In this document: one piece after another, positions 1 to 8,888 of the stretch
Layout: the number at the start of each line of letters is the position of its first letter
Numbering within the stretch: position 1 is the first letter of the stretch
Origin: Acinetobacter bereziniae LMG 1003 = CIP 70.12
GTDB lineage: Bacteria; Pseudomonadota; Gammaproteobacteria; Pseudomonadales; Moraxellaceae
Direction: 5' to 3'
Assembly (NCBI RefSeq): GCF_000368925.1
Contig: NZ_KB849756.1
Coordinates: 196,988 to 230,538, forward strand
Length of the DNA: 33,551 nt
Program-made: the position numbers and the translations under genes
Notes under the pieces: model-generated
What the model saw: the letters and a program-made list of their open reading frames with translations, nothing else
What the model was told of the DNA's origin: nothing
The model's database searches: none

Positions 1-222
1 ATGAAGAGGTGTATCTCAAAGCTTATAGCAGTGTCACAGATGCGAAAAAGCAATTAAGTGCATATTTTGAGTTTTATAATTTGAAACGACCTCATTCGAG
101 TCTAGACAAAATGACACCAAATGAGTTTTACTATGATCAGCTACCCCAACAAAACAAGGTGGCTTAACTAGAGCGGAATATCACTTATAAATACGCTTTT
201 AGTTGTTCAAACAAGTGGGACC
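1..222 (+). mobile_element. IS3-family insertion sequence, 3' end only (runs off the window)
   Basis: This is the right-hand end of an IS3-family element: the transposase C-terminus, about 55 bases of non-coding terminus, and a junction with dadA. The exact outer boundary is not certain. dadA homology appears to stop near 218-224, so the end is placed at about 222, and no second copy of a target duplication is visible. The terminus shares the block TAGAGCGGA and TATCACTTATAAA with the IS at the other end of the window, so the two belong to related subgroups without being copies of each other. Confidence 0.75.
3..167 (+). CDS. IS3-family transposase OrfB, C-terminal fragment
   Basis: The third forward frame is open from the window edge to a TAA at 165-167 and encodes 54 residues. 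It contains the typical C-terminal rve-domain tail of IS3-family OrfB: a YFEFYN block, then RPHSSLDKMTPNEF. The N-terminal part, including the D and D residues of the DDE triad, lies outside the window. The fragment is recognised by family pattern only and the specific IS name cannot be given. The gene reads toward dadA and belongs to the element that truncates it. Confidence 0.8.
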   Translation, partial: EEVYLKAYSSVTDAKKQLSAYFEFYNLKRPHSSLDKMTPNEFYYDQLPQQNKVA

Positions 223-1100
223 ACCTCTCTTGGTGATAATGCTGGATCAATAATCTTTGTGGTGATCGAATAACCTTTTAAAGGATATACGGGCGCATCA
301 ATATTGAGTTGTTTTAACATCTCATGACTATAACTGCCCAATGCCATCACATAAACATCACCTTTCAATGTACTGCCATCTTTGAGTTTAATGGCTGTAA
401 TTCGATCTGAATCTTTTTCAATTGTTTCAATCACTGTATTAAAAAGAAAATTTACACCTTGCTGCGCAGCGAGTTCTGCTAATTCAGTGGTAAATTTTTG
501 GCAATCCCCTGTTTGATCATTAGGCAAGCGTAAACCACCAACAAAATCAACAGTCGCATGCGCCAATGCAGGTTCTGCTTTGATCACACCAGCTTTATCT
601 AATAATTCAAATGGCACACCTTCATGCTTTAATACTTCTGTGTCTTTGCCTGCCACATCTAATTGCTGCTGCTTACGAAACAGTTGCAATGTCCCAAGCT
701 GACGTTCATCGAAATGAATTTGGGTTTCTGCACGCAGTTCATCTAAGCAATCACGGCTATATTCTGAAATTCTCACCATTCGCTCTTTGTTGATTTGATA
801 GCGATTGATATTACATTCAGCTAACATTTGTACCATCCATTGATACTGATACATATCTCCAGTTAGTTTAATGGCGAGCGGCGAATGGGGTTGAAACATC
901 CATTTAAATGCTTTTAAAGGAATCCCTGGAGCAGCCCAAGGAGAGGCATAACCTGGAGAAATTTGACCTGCATTCGCAAAACTTGTTTCAAGTGCTACAT
1001 TCGGTTGACGGTCAATTACAGTGACCTCATGACCCGCTTGTTTGAGATAATATGCCGATGTTGTACCAATAACACCTGCGCCCATGATGATGATATGCAT
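207..1100 (-). pseudogene. dadA: D-amino acid dehydrogenase small subunit, 3' truncated by an IS
   Basis: DadA is a membrane-associated FAD enzyme that oxidatively deaminates D-amino acids, D-alanine in particular, feeding electrons to the respiratory chain. The N-terminus has the FAD dinucleotide motif GAGVIG at residues 7-12, followed by the DadA-type stretch ETSFANAGQISPGYASPWAAPG. The family is usually about 420 residues. Here homology stops near residue 290, and the last seven or so residues and the TGA at 207-209 come from the adjacent IS terminus. The lost part includes the C-terminal FAD-binding and substrate-binding segments, so the product is probably inactive. The start has an AAGG about 10 bases upstream. 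Confidence 0.85.
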
Positions 1101-1514
1101 ACTGAACCGACCTTATACGAATTTATCGTCTTATAATAAAAAGTTATCTGTTCTAATCTGAATTTTTGCCACTCTTTTAATGTAGCACTTAGAAATAATT
1201 TGGCAACACAGATTTCGTATGGAACTGTCACTATGGTTTATACTTTTGAATTATTAAGTTTTATATCTTCTAATAGCAAATTTTTCCTTAGAACACATAT
1301 TAAGGTGTCTCGCTTTTAGCAAATAGTGTTGTGATAAAAGTCTTGCTCAGCTCAAAAAGCAAGAATATTCACTGATAATGATCATAGAATATATTTTACC
1401 CTTTTACGCTTCTTATACACTTCTAAATTGAATAGTCTATAGAGCGCTAATCTGTTGAAAATCTCACTTAGAATGAATTATCTGTATGAATATTCAGCCA
1501 GTCTAATGATAAAG
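1101..1514. other. Intergenic region upstream of dadA
   Basis: This region is AT-rich and has no credible gene. It would contain the leftward dadA promoter. On the minus strand a TATTATAAG stretch about 30 bases before the start codon could serve as a -10 region, but no convincing -35 was found. The short open frames here lack family features and ribosome binding sites. Confidence 0.4.
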
Positions 1515-1833
1515 TAACGTGAGTTCGATGAAACCGCATCTTCAACTCATTGAAAAACAATAAGTCTCGACGGAGTCTTGCTGAGTTCTCACCCAATTTC
1601 AGGAACAGCCTGCGGCTCGCCATACTTTTCTTTCGGGATGAGGAGCGAAGCTCCGCAAGGGCAACCACCTTGCGCAGCGGTATCGCTGCTCACCGCAAAA
1701 CTCGTCAACCATCAGCAACATATTTAATCAGTCGCAGAAACAATACTTTATAGAAGCAGTCCTGCCTCAAACAGTTGCGGATGACGTTTCCGAGTATCAT
1801 ATTTCATCAAGAATTTTTATCGAACTCAGGTTA
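1515..1833. mobile_element. MITE-like non-autonomous element with 19-bp inverted ends
   Basis: The left end reads TAACGTGAGTTCGATGAAA (1515-1533). The right end, read on the other strand from 1833 to 1815, is TAACCTGAGTTCGATAAAA. They match at 16 of 19 positions. The trinucleotide AAG stands immediately outside both ends (1512-1514 and 1834-1836), which fits a 3-bp target duplication. The 319-bp element is more GC-rich than its surroundings and contains a small hairpin, GGAGCGAAGCTCC, near 1642-1654. It has no transposase. A 67-codon open frame inside it (1550-1753) looks like a by-product of the element. It sits between dadA and rodA. Confidence 0.7.
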
Positions 1834-1866
1834 AAGTAGATAATTATGGCTGATCATATCGCTTAA

Positions 1867-1908
1867 ATTAAAAAAGCTCGCTTCATCTATAAAGATTCAG
1901 CGAGCTTT
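1867..1908 (-). terminator. Rho-independent terminator of rodA
   Basis: Read leftward, the stem AAAGCTCGCT (1908-1899) pairs with AGCGAGCTTT (1882-1873) across a 16-base loop. A run of T follows on the minus strand. It lies about 25 bases after the rodA stop codon and is correctly oriented for that gene. Confidence 0.85.
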
Positions 1909-1932
1909 GTCATCATCAGCTTAAGGATAAAA

Positions 1933-3069
1933 TCATCGATGGGTATGAATGGACATCACAATCCCAAAACTTGCCAACAAAGCAATCACGGCTGAACCGC
2001 CATAACTCATCAAAGGTAAAGGATCGCCTGTTACAGGCAAAATTCCACTCACCATGCCAGAGTTTACAAAAACATAGAAGAATAAGGATAAGCCAATTGT
2101 TCCAGCCAACAGACGTCCATAATTATGAAAGCTATTTAAGCTAATGATCATGCATCTAAAAATCATCGCGGTATACAAGGCAAATAAGAAAAATACACCA
2201 ATAAAGCCAAATTCTTCTGCATATGTCGACATGATAAAATCGGTATGGTGTTCTGGTAAATAGCCTAATTGAGACTGTGTCCCTTCCAAGAATCCGCGTC
2301 CTGTCATGCCCCCCGAACCAATTGCAATTTTAGACTGAATAATATTCCAACCAGCTCCCAGTGCATCAGACTCAGGATCAAACAAAGTCATAATTCGTTT
2401 CTTTTGATATGCTTGCAAGACAAATGTCCAAATTAATGGAAAAGCCATTGCTAATGCAGCCAGTGTACCAATAATTAAAGTCCATGACATGCCACTGAGA
2501 AATAAGGCGAAAACCCCACCAATCACAATACCTATCGCCAAGTCTGGCTGCAGAAGTGCCAATACAAATGGCACTACCATAATCATCAAAGCCACCACAA
2601 TATGTCTAAACTTGGGAGGTAAAGGATTTCGTGCAAAATACCATGCCATCATTAAAGGCATTGCAAACTTCATAAACTCACTGGGTTGCATACTGCCAAT
2701 ACCGGGTATGGTTAACCAACGTTTTGCGCCTAAGCGTACGTCACCAATCAGTAAGACCAAAATCAGTAATAGAATGGCAAATAGATAGAACCATGGGCTA
2801 ATCGCTTGATAAACTTTGGGTGGAATCTGTGCACAGACAAACAATAAAACAAAACCCACACCAAAGCTGACCGCTTGACGAATCACCATAGTCATGTCTT
2901 CCGAAGAAGCACTGTAAACCATCAATAAACCAAGAACAGCATTGATGATTAATAAGCCCAATAACCATGGGTCAAGATGCAATTTATCCCATCTCGACAT
3001 CTTCTGATTAATACTTAAACCATCTCGAACGGACTGACGTAAAAACTTATACTGGGGCGATGGTGTCAT
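1933..3069 (-). CDS. rodA: Rod-shape SEDS peptidoglycan glycosyltransferase RodA
   Basis: RodA (MrdB) is the SEDS-family glycosyltransferase that polymerises lipid II during cell elongation, working with PBP2 in the inner membrane. The 378-residue product has about ten hydrophobic segments. It carries the family landmarks KRWL (116-119), QPSE (128-131), the PEHHTDF block around residues 272-278 with Asp277 at the catalytic aspartate position, and the C-terminal GDPLPLMSYGGS motif. The partner gene mrdA is not adjacent. The gene stands alone between the ispD operon and its own terminator. No strong ribosome binding site precedes the ATG, so a slightly later start (the Met at residue 24) cannot be excluded. 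Confidence 0.93.
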   Translation of the reverse strand: MTPSPQYKFLRQSVRDGLSINQKMSRWDKLHLDPWLLGLLIINAVLGLLMVYSASSEDMTMVIRQAVSFGVGFVLLFVCAQIPPKVYQAISPWFYLFAILLLILVLLIGDVRLGAKRWLTIPGIGSMQPSEFMKFAMPLMMAWYFARNPLPPKFRHIVVALMIMVVPFVLALLQPDLAIGIVIGGVFALFLSGMSWTLIIGTLAALAMAFPLIWTFVLQAYQKKRIMTLFDPESDALGAGWNIIQSKIAIGSGGMTGRGFLEGTQSQLGYLPEHHTDFIMSTYAEEFGFIGVFFLFALYTAMIFRCMIISLNSFHNYGRLLAGTIGLSLFFYVFVNSGMVSGILPVTGDPLPLMSYGGSAVIALLASFGIVMSIHTHR

Positions 3070-3170
3070 GAATGCAAATCTTAAACCTAACTTAATCTAG
3101 CCAAATTATAGAGATAAATATTCAAGGAGAACATCTATCCTTTGAGAATTATTTTTAATTTCTCAGTTTT

Positions 3171-3896
3171 TTAATGCATTATTTGTGATTGTAAAATTAA
3201 CTTCGCCAACTCTAAATCGTCAGGATAAGTGATTTTAATATTATCTGAACGCCCCATCACGACTTGGACAGTGTGATTACTATGTTCTAAAGCACTCGCT
3301 TCATCTGTAATCATGACTCCATCGTTAAGCGCTGTTTCAATGGCTGTTTTTAAAATTGAAAATGTTGAAATTTGAGGCGTTTGTGCTTGCCACAATTGAT
3401 CACGATTCACTGTTTTAACAATATTATGTTGCTGATCAACACGCTTTAAGGTATCTCTCACAGGGATTGCAAGAATCGCATTGCTATTTAAGTTGATTGC
3501 TGTATTAAGTAGATTGACAAGACACTCACGTGTTACACATGGACGTGCAGCATCATGTACAAAGACAAAATCATCAGGTTGGGCAAATTGTTCGAGATAG
3601 CTTAATGCATTTAGCACGGAGTCAACACGTTCATTGCCACCTAAACAAAAATGACTTAAATGTTTATTTTTTAGAGCCAATGTCTGGGCATAATGGTCTT
3701 GCTCACCAATTGCAAGTACATAACCCGCAAGTGGCAATTCATTTAAACGGTCGATGGTATGCGCTAAGACTGTTTTATTTTGAATAATTTGATATTGCTT
3801 AAGTTCTGTTTTTGAAAAACGACGACCTGAGCCAGCAGCCGGGACAATTGCCCAAATTTTACGGTTGGTCTGGTACAGGTTCGTTATCGTCTTCAT
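3171..3896 (-). CDS. ispD: 2-C-methyl-D-erythritol 4-phosphate cytidylyltransferase
   Basis: IspD transfers CMP from CTP to methylerythritol 4-phosphate, the third step of the non-mevalonate isoprenoid pathway in the cytosol. The 241-residue protein has the nucleotidyltransferase loop AIVPAAGSGRRF near residues 16-27, followed by a KQY element, then HDAARPCV, AIPVRDTLKR and QTPQ, in the usual order. Length is normal for the family (E. coli IspD is 236). The start codon lies inside ftsB, giving a 38-base overlap, so the two are probably translationally coupled. It is the last gene of the pyrG-kdsA-eno-ftsB-ispD cluster. Confidence 0.95.
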   Translation of the reverse strand: MKTITNLYQTNRKIWAIVPAAGSGRRFSKTELKQYQIIQNKTVLAHTIDRLNELPLAGYVLAIGEQDHYAQTLALKNKHLSHFCLGGNERVDSVLNALSYLEQFAQPDDFVFVHDAARPCVTRECLVNLLNTAINLNSNAILAIPVRDTLKRVDQQHNIVKTVNRDQLWQAQTPQISTFSILKTAIETALNDGVMITDEASALEHSNHTVQVVMGRSDNIKITYPDDLELAKLILQSQIMH

Positions 3897-4245
3897 TGGT
3901 TCTTAAGTCTACATTTGGATCTGTATAAATCTGCTTATAATGGGTACTAATCGTACTCATTTGTACAAATGTTTCATGTGGCTTCACTAGACCGAGATCT
4001 AAACGTGCATGTTCTTCTATGGCCTCAGAACCATTTTTCAAATCATACACTTCAGCAGCGAGGATACGGTTGCGTTCTTTTAGATCAGCATTGACTTCAG
4101 CTTGCTGTTCAATTTGCTGTACTAAAGCTTGGTGAGGAAAATGACCTCCCTCACCAAACCAGAAGCGATATTGCAATACTGCAACGATTAAAATCGCCAG
4201 TATTGCAATCACTTTACTTGAAGTAGTTTTAAAGACTTCTAACAT
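3859..4245 (-). CDS. ftsB: Cell division protein FtsB
   Basis: FtsB is a bitopic inner-membrane divisome protein that joins FtsL and FtsQ and helps activate septal peptidoglycan synthesis. The 128-residue product has a short cytoplasmic N-terminus, one membrane span at about residues 11-25, and a periplasmic coiled coil at about 37-72. The conserved segment EEHARLDLGLVKPHETFVQ follows. It is longer than the E. coli protein (103 residues) because of an acidic proline-containing tail. Its position directly after eno and overlapping ispD is the common gammaproteobacterial order. Confidence 0.92.
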   Translation of the reverse strand: MLEVFKTTSSKVIAILAILIVAVLQYRFWFGEGGHFPHQALVQQIEQQAEVNADLKERNRILAAEVYDLKNGSEAIEEHARLDLGLVKPHETFVQMSTISTHYKQIYTDPNVDLRTNEDDNEPVPDQP

Positions 4246-4255
4246 TTCAAAGAGA

Positions 4256-5545
4256 TTAATTCAGACCTTTGAATTCAGCTTTACCGCGATAAGCTGCATG
4301 AGTCAACTCTTCGATACGAAGTAATTGGTTATATTTTGCAACACGGTCAGAACGGCAAAGTGAACCTGTCTTGATTTGACCAGCAGCAGTACCTACAGCC
4401 AAGTCCGCAATGGTAGAATCTTCTGTTTCACCAGAACGATGTGAAATAACTGTGCTATAACCATTTGCTTTAGCAAGATAAATCGCATCTAAAGTTTCTG
4501 ACAATGTACCAATTTGGTTGTATTTGATTAAGATCGAGTTACCAACTTTCTCATCAATACCACGTTGTAAAATCTTAGGATTAGTTACAAACAAATCGTC
4601 ACCAACCAATTGGATTTTATCACCGAGAATAGAAGTCAAATAACTCCAACCTTCCCAATCAGACTCATCCAAACCATCTTCGATTGAGATAATTGGATAT
4701 TGTTTTACAAGACCAGCTAAGTAGTCAGCAAACTGGTTGCTTGTAAATGCTTTGTTGCCTTCTCCAGCAAGAATGTATTGACCATTCTTGTAGAATTCAG
4801 AAGATGCACAGTCAAGCGCTAACATGATGTCAGAACCCGCTTTATAACCTGTGGTTTCAATAGCAGAAAGGATAACTGTAATCGCTTCTTCGTTTGAACG
4901 TAAGTTTGGTGCAAAACCACCTTCGTCACCCACCGCAGTGTTTAAACCTTGCTTTTTCAATACAGATTTCAAAGCATGGAAAATTTCCGCACCAGCACGC
5001 AAAGATTCAGCAAATGAAGTGAAGCCTACAGGCTCAATCATGAACTCTTGGATATCAACAGTGTTATCTGCATGAGCACCACCGTTCAAAATATTCATCA
5101 TTGGAACTGGCATAGTCAAAGTTGTTTGACCACGTAAGTCTGCGATGTATTGGAACAATTCAGTTTTTTTCTCAGTTGCAGCAGCACGTGCAGCAGCTAA
5201 AGATACAGCCAAAGTTGCGTTTGCACCTAATTTTTCTTTATTTTCAGTGCCATCAAGCGCAATCATTTTGTCATCAAGCGCTTTTTGTTCAAATACGTTT
5301 TGACCTTTTAATAAGTCTTTGATTTGACCATTTACGTTTTGAACTGCAGTGCGAACACCTTTACCTAAGTAACGTGATTTGTCACCGTCACGAAGTTCTA
5401 AAGCTTCACGAGAACCAGTTGAAGCACCAGATGGTGCACATGCACGGCCAACAACGCCAGAGTCTAGGATTACGTCTGCTTCGATGGTTGGGTTACCACG
5501 AGAGTCCAAAATTTCACGTGCACGAATGTCAACGATTTGGCTCAT
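4256..5545 (-). CDS. eno: Enolase
   Basis: Enolase interconverts 2-phosphoglycerate and phosphoenolpyruvate in glycolysis and is also a component of the RNA degradosome in many gammaproteobacteria. The 429-residue protein is full length. The catalytic residues can be placed by sequence: Glu208 in GDEGG, Lys341 in the signature LIKYNQIGTLSET, and Mg ligands Asp245, Glu289 and Asp316. The N-terminal loop SGASTGSREALELRDGD is intact. Ten bases separate it from ftsB and 45 from kdsA, consistent with one operon. Confidence 0.98.
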   Translation of the reverse strand: MSQIVDIRAREILDSRGNPTIEADVILDSGVVGRACAPSGASTGSREALELRDGDKSRYLGKGVRTAVQNVNGQIKDLLKGQNVFEQKALDDKMIALDGTENKEKLGANATLAVSLAAARAAATEKKTELFQYIADLRGQTTLTMPVPMMNILNGGAHADNTVDIQEFMIEPVGFTSFAESLRAGAEIFHALKSVLKKQGLNTAVGDEGGFAPNLRSNEEAITVILSAIETTGYKAGSDIMLALDCASSEFYKNGQYILAGEGNKAFTSNQFADYLAGLVKQYPIISIEDGLDESDWEGWSYLTSILGDKIQLVGDDLFVTNPKILQRGIDEKVGNSILIKYNQIGTLSETLDAIYLAKANGYSTVISHRSGETEDSTIADLAVGTAAGQIKTGSLCRSDRVAKYNQLLRIEELTHAAYRGKAEFKGLN

Positions 5546-5590
5546 GAATAATTCCTCAGTTGATTAAAAATAAGATGCTGTTTAAGGGCA

Positions 5591-6448
5591 TCAATGAGTA
5601 TCTAACTTTTTGAAACCTTTAACTAAGGTATCCAATTCTTTTAATTGTGCTAAGAATGGCTCAAGTTGAGACATACGCAATGCACAAGGTCCATCACATT
5701 TTGCTTTTTCAGGATCTGGATGTGCTTCTAAGAACAACCCAGCCAAACCTGTTGCCATACCTGCTCGCGCCAATGTAGTGATTTGCGCACGGCGTCCACC
5801 CGCTGAATCTGCACGACCGCCTGGTGTTTGTAAGGCATGGGTGACATCAAAAAATACAGGAACATTCATTTCTTTCATGGTATCAAAACCAAGCATATCA
5901 ACAACCAAGTTATTGTAGCCAAATGATGTACCACGCTCACACAGAATGAGTTTGTCATTACCAGCTTCTAAACACTTGTTGAGAATATGGCTCATTTCAC
6001 GCGGAGAAAGGAATTGTGCTTTTTTGATATTGATAATGGCTTGTGTTTTCGCCATTGCTTCAACCAAATCTGTCTGACGACTTAAAAATGCAGGAAGCTG
6101 AATGATATCTGCCACTTCAGCGACAGGTGCAGCTTGGTAAGGTTCGTGAACATCTGTAATAATCGGCACATTAAAATGTTTTTTAATGTCGGCTAACCAT
6201 TCAATTCCCTTTTCCAAACCTGGACCACGGAATGAATGTAAGCTTGAGCGATTGGCTTTATCAAAACTGGCTTTAAATACATAAGGGATATTTAAGCGCG
6301 TACAAATATCGACATAAGTCTCTGCAATTTCAAAAGCCAAGTCTTTCGACTCAAGTACGTTCATTCCGCCGAATAGTACAAATGGCAAGTGATTTGCCAT
6401 TTGTATATCGCCTAAACGTACAATTTCTTGTGGTTTTAATTGTGACAT
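5591..6448 (-). CDS. kdsA: 3-deoxy-8-phosphooctulonate synthase
   Basis: KdsA condenses phosphoenolpyruvate with arabinose 5-phosphate to make KDO 8-phosphate, the precursor of the inner-core sugar of lipopolysaccharide or lipooligosaccharide. The 285-residue protein has the KdsA block FGGMNVLES near residues 26-34, with Asn30 where the metal-dependent class has Cys, so it belongs to the metal-independent class. Other recognisable segments are SFDKANRSS, TDVHEP, QLPAFLSRQTD, CERGTSFGYNNLVVDM and DVTHALQTPGG. It lies 27 bases after pyrG on the same strand. Confidence 0.97.
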   Translation of the reverse strand: MSQLKPQEIVRLGDIQMANHLPFVLFGGMNVLESKDLAFEIAETYVDICTRLNIPYVFKASFDKANRSSLHSFRGPGLEKGIEWLADIKKHFNVPIITDVHEPYQAAPVAEVADIIQLPAFLSRQTDLVEAMAKTQAIINIKKAQFLSPREMSHILNKCLEAGNDKLILCERGTSFGYNNLVVDMLGFDTMKEMNVPVFFDVTHALQTPGGRADSAGGRRAQITTLARAGMATGLAGLFLEAHPDPEKAKCDGPCALRMSQLEPFLAQLKELDTLVKGFKKLDTH

Positions 6449-6475
6449 TTAAACTTCCTAGTTTGTTTTACACAC

Positions 6476-8116
6476 TTACTTACTGTTTTGGTGCTGCTTT
6501 TTTGCGGCATCGATAAAACTAGCAAATAATGGATGCCCATCACGTGGTGAACTTGTAAATTCTGGATGGAATTGTACAGCAATAAACCAAGGATGGTCAG
6601 GAATTTCTACTGTTTCAACAAGATGTTGCGCAGTTGAATAGCCTGAAATTTTCATGCCTGCTTGTTCAATTGCAGGAATGAAACGATCGTTCATTTCATA
6701 GCGATGGCGATGGCGTTCAGTAATTTCTGCTTTCGCATACACTTCACGTGTTTTAGTGCCTTCAACCAACTCGGATGTTTGTGCACCTAAACGCATTGTT
6801 CCACCCAGATTTGACTCAGTGCTACGATGCTGAATTTCACCACGTTCGTCTAACCATTCAGTGATTAAACCAATCAATGGGAATTTTGTTGAACGATTAA
6901 ATTCTGTAGACGTTGCTTCTGGCATACCTGCAACATGACGAGCAAACTCAATCACAGCCAATTGCATACCCAAGCAAATACCCAAAAATGGTACTTTGTT
7001 TTCACGTGCATATTGAATAGCTTGCATTTTGCCTTCAGTACCACGCTCACCAAAGCCACCAGGTACCAAGATCGCATCGACATCTTTTAAGATTTCAGCA
7101 GGATTTTGGCTTTCCAATTCTTCTGCATTGATATAATCAATTTGAACTTTAACGCGATTTTGAATACCAGCATGTAAAAGTGCTTCATTGACAGATTTAT
7201 AAGCATCTGGCAATTCAACGTATTTACCGACCATTGCAACACGAATGGTGTATTCAGGATTAAGTAAAGCTTCTACAACGTGATCCCAGTCTGCAAGATC
7301 TGCTTCTGGCAAGTTGATATAACCAAAACGTTCACAGATTAAATCATCAACATTTTGTTCGTAGAATGTACGTGGAATTTGATAAATCGAACGTGCATCT
7401 TTACAGACCACAACCGCACGCGCTTCAACGTTGGTAAAGAGTGCAATTTTACGTGTGGTATCGGCATCAACATCATGCTCAGTACGACAAATCAAAATGT
7501 CAGGCTGAATACCAATCGACAATAACTCTTTCACTGAATGTTGAGTTGGCTTAGTTTTAAGTTCAGCAGCAGACTTGATATAAGGTAATAAAGTCAAATG
7601 CATTAACATGGTACGTTTATGACCAAGCTCAACCATCAACTGACGTACAGATTCCATGAATGGGAGGGATTCAATGTCACCGACTGTACCACCGATTTCA
7701 ACGATAGCAACGTCATAACCTTCGCCTGCACGAAGTACACGCTCTTTAATATTATCCGTAATATGTGGAATAACTTGGACTGTACCACCGAGATAATCAC
7801 CACGACGTTCTTTATTCAAAACATCTTGATATACACGACCAGACGTAAAGTTATTCAATTTGGTCATTTTGGCACGACGTAAGAAACGTTCGTAATAACC
7901 CAAATCTAAATCAGTTTCAGCACCATCTTCTGTGACAAATACTTCACCGTGCTGGAATGGGCTCATCGTCCCAGGATCGACATTAATGTATGGATCCATT
8001 TTGACCATGGTTACTTTTAAACCACGGGCTTCTAAAAGTGCAGCAACTGAAGCAGCTGAAATACCTTTACCTAGTGATGATACAACACCACCAGTGACGA
8101 ATATAAAATGGGTCAT
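6476..8116 (-). CDS. pyrG: CTP synthase
   Basis: PyrG aminates UTP to CTP using glutamine and ATP. The chosen start gives MTHFIFVTGGVVSSLGKG, the family N-terminus with the ATP-binding loop, and a 546-residue protein of normal length. An upstream in-frame start would add 23 residues not seen in the family. The synthetase domain covers roughly residues 1-270. The class I glutamine amidotransferase domain covers about 290-546, with the triad Cys381 (GICLGMQ), His517 and Glu519 (QFHPEF). It is the first gene of the housekeeping operon and diverges from the lipoprotein gene at 8346. CTP made here is also the substrate of IspD and of KDO activation. Confidence 0.97.
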   Translation of the reverse strand: MTHFIFVTGGVVSSLGKGISAASVAALLEARGLKVTMVKMDPYINVDPGTMSPFQHGEVFVTEDGAETDLDLGYYERFLRRAKMTKLNNFTSGRVYQDVLNKERRGDYLGGTVQVIPHITDNIKERVLRAGEGYDVAIVEIGGTVGDIESLPFMESVRQLMVELGHKRTMLMHLTLLPYIKSAAELKTKPTQHSVKELLSIGIQPDILICRTEHDVDADTTRKIALFTNVEARAVVVCKDARSIYQIPRTFYEQNVDDLICERFGYINLPEADLADWDHVVEALLNPEYTIRVAMVGKYVELPDAYKSVNEALLHAGIQNRVKVQIDYINAEELESQNPAEILKDVDAILVPGGFGERGTEGKMQAIQYARENKVPFLGICLGMQLAVIEFARHVAGMPEATSTEFNRSTKFPLIGLITEWLDERGEIQHRSTESNLGGTMRLGAQTSELVEGTKTREVYAKAEITERHRHRYEMNDRFIPAIEQAGMKISGYSTAQHLVETVEIPDHPWFIAVQFHPEFTSSPRDGHPLFASFIDAAKKQHQNSK

Positions 8117-8345
8117 CAAGTTTCTCGTACAATGGAGCCTAAATTGGCCTACAATGTTGTGCGATTTTACTTTACCTTGTACCAAGAAAGCAAAGTCAAT
8201 TCACATCAATTCATAGAACAATAAACAATTGGCTATTCTATCAGCATTTCCAATAAAAATTTAGCACTTGATAAGGTGATTTTTAAATATCATTTTGCTG
8301 TTATACTAGTTAACATCTCTTTAATCTGTTTTGTTTTGAGTAATT

Positions 8346-8810
8346 ATGAATAAGAAATTTTTAATTTGTGGCGCAATTGCGACAGCACTACTTGTATCTG
8401 CTTGTGTAAAAAAAGAAGAGCCGAAAGAGACTGAGCAAGAGAAAGTTGAAACTGCTCAAACAGCGGCATCTGAACCAGCTCAATTTGAAAGCTTACCGAG
8501 TGCTGAACAAAATACTCAACAAGTCGAAATTCCTGCGCATGTAGAAGTTGAACGTACTGAAACAGCGAATACAACAACAGAAATTCGTCGTGAACCAACG
8601 CATGAAGCGCTTGCAACAACACAGGCTGCTGAAAATAAACCTGCTGCAACAGAAGCTAAACCTGCAAAAGCAGAGTCAGTGAAGACTGAAACAGCTCAAA
8701 CTGCACCAAAGACCCAGACTGCGCCTAAAGCAAACTCTGGCACTGCTCAATCTGAAGATGACGCAGTTGCTGCTGCAATCGCTGCAGCTACACCTGCATT
8801 GAAAAACTAA
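8346..8810 (+). CDS. Small alanine/glutamate/threonine-rich lipoprotein of unknown function
   Basis: The 154-residue product begins with a type II signal peptide: MNKKF, a hydrophobic core, and the lipobox LVSAC with Cys20. The mature part is low-complexity, rich in Ala, Glu, Thr, Lys and Pro, and likely disordered, ending with an alanine-rich segment AVAAAIAAATPALKN. No enzymatic motif is visible. A TATACT at 8302-8307 may be its -10 box. The Shine-Dalgarno is weak (GAG at 8338-8340). It diverges from pyrG. Its original terminator has been split by the IS at 8862-10287. The call as a lipoprotein is secure, but the function is not known. Confidence 0.85.
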   Translation: MNKKFLICGAIATALLVSACVKKEEPKETEQEKVETAQTAASEPAQFESLPSAEQNTQQVEIPAHVEVERTETANTTTEIRREPTHEALATTQAAENKPAATEAKPAKAESVKTETAQTAPKTQTAPKANSGTAQSEDDAVAAAIAAATPALKN

Positions 8811-8843
8811 AAGCTTATTTTTCAACAAAGAACTAGTTTTGTA

Positions 8844-8861
8844 AGCAAAAAACCAGTCATT
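8844..8861 (+). terminator. Left arm of the lipoprotein terminator, separated from its right arm by an IS
   Basis: The left arm AGCAAAAAACCAGTCA (8844-8859) is the exact reverse complement of TGACTGGTTTTTTGCT at 10293-10308. If the IS and one ATT copy are removed, the arms rejoin as a 16-bp stem with a TTCA tetraloop, a strong Rho-independent terminator in either direction. The two arms are now 1.43 kb apart and cannot form the normal hairpin on a transcript that stops inside the IS. Confidence 0.85.
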
Positions 8862-8888
8862 TGGACTGAACCCCAAATCTTGGACAGT

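Noticed and set aside
1550..1753. A 67-codon forward open frame with a basic Arg/Ser-rich product
   Set aside because: It lies wholly inside the MITE-like element, has no ribosome binding site and no family features. Its amino acid content follows from the GC-richer element sequence.
3125..3176. Hairpin with arms TGAGAA and TTCTCA followed by T-run, downstream of ispD
   Set aside because: The T-run is on the plus strand, while ispD reads leftward. It does not work well as the ispD terminator, and no rightward gene ends here.
4851..5567. Forward open frames opposite eno
   Set aside because: Antisense shadows of a strongly conserved enolase gene, with no start signals.
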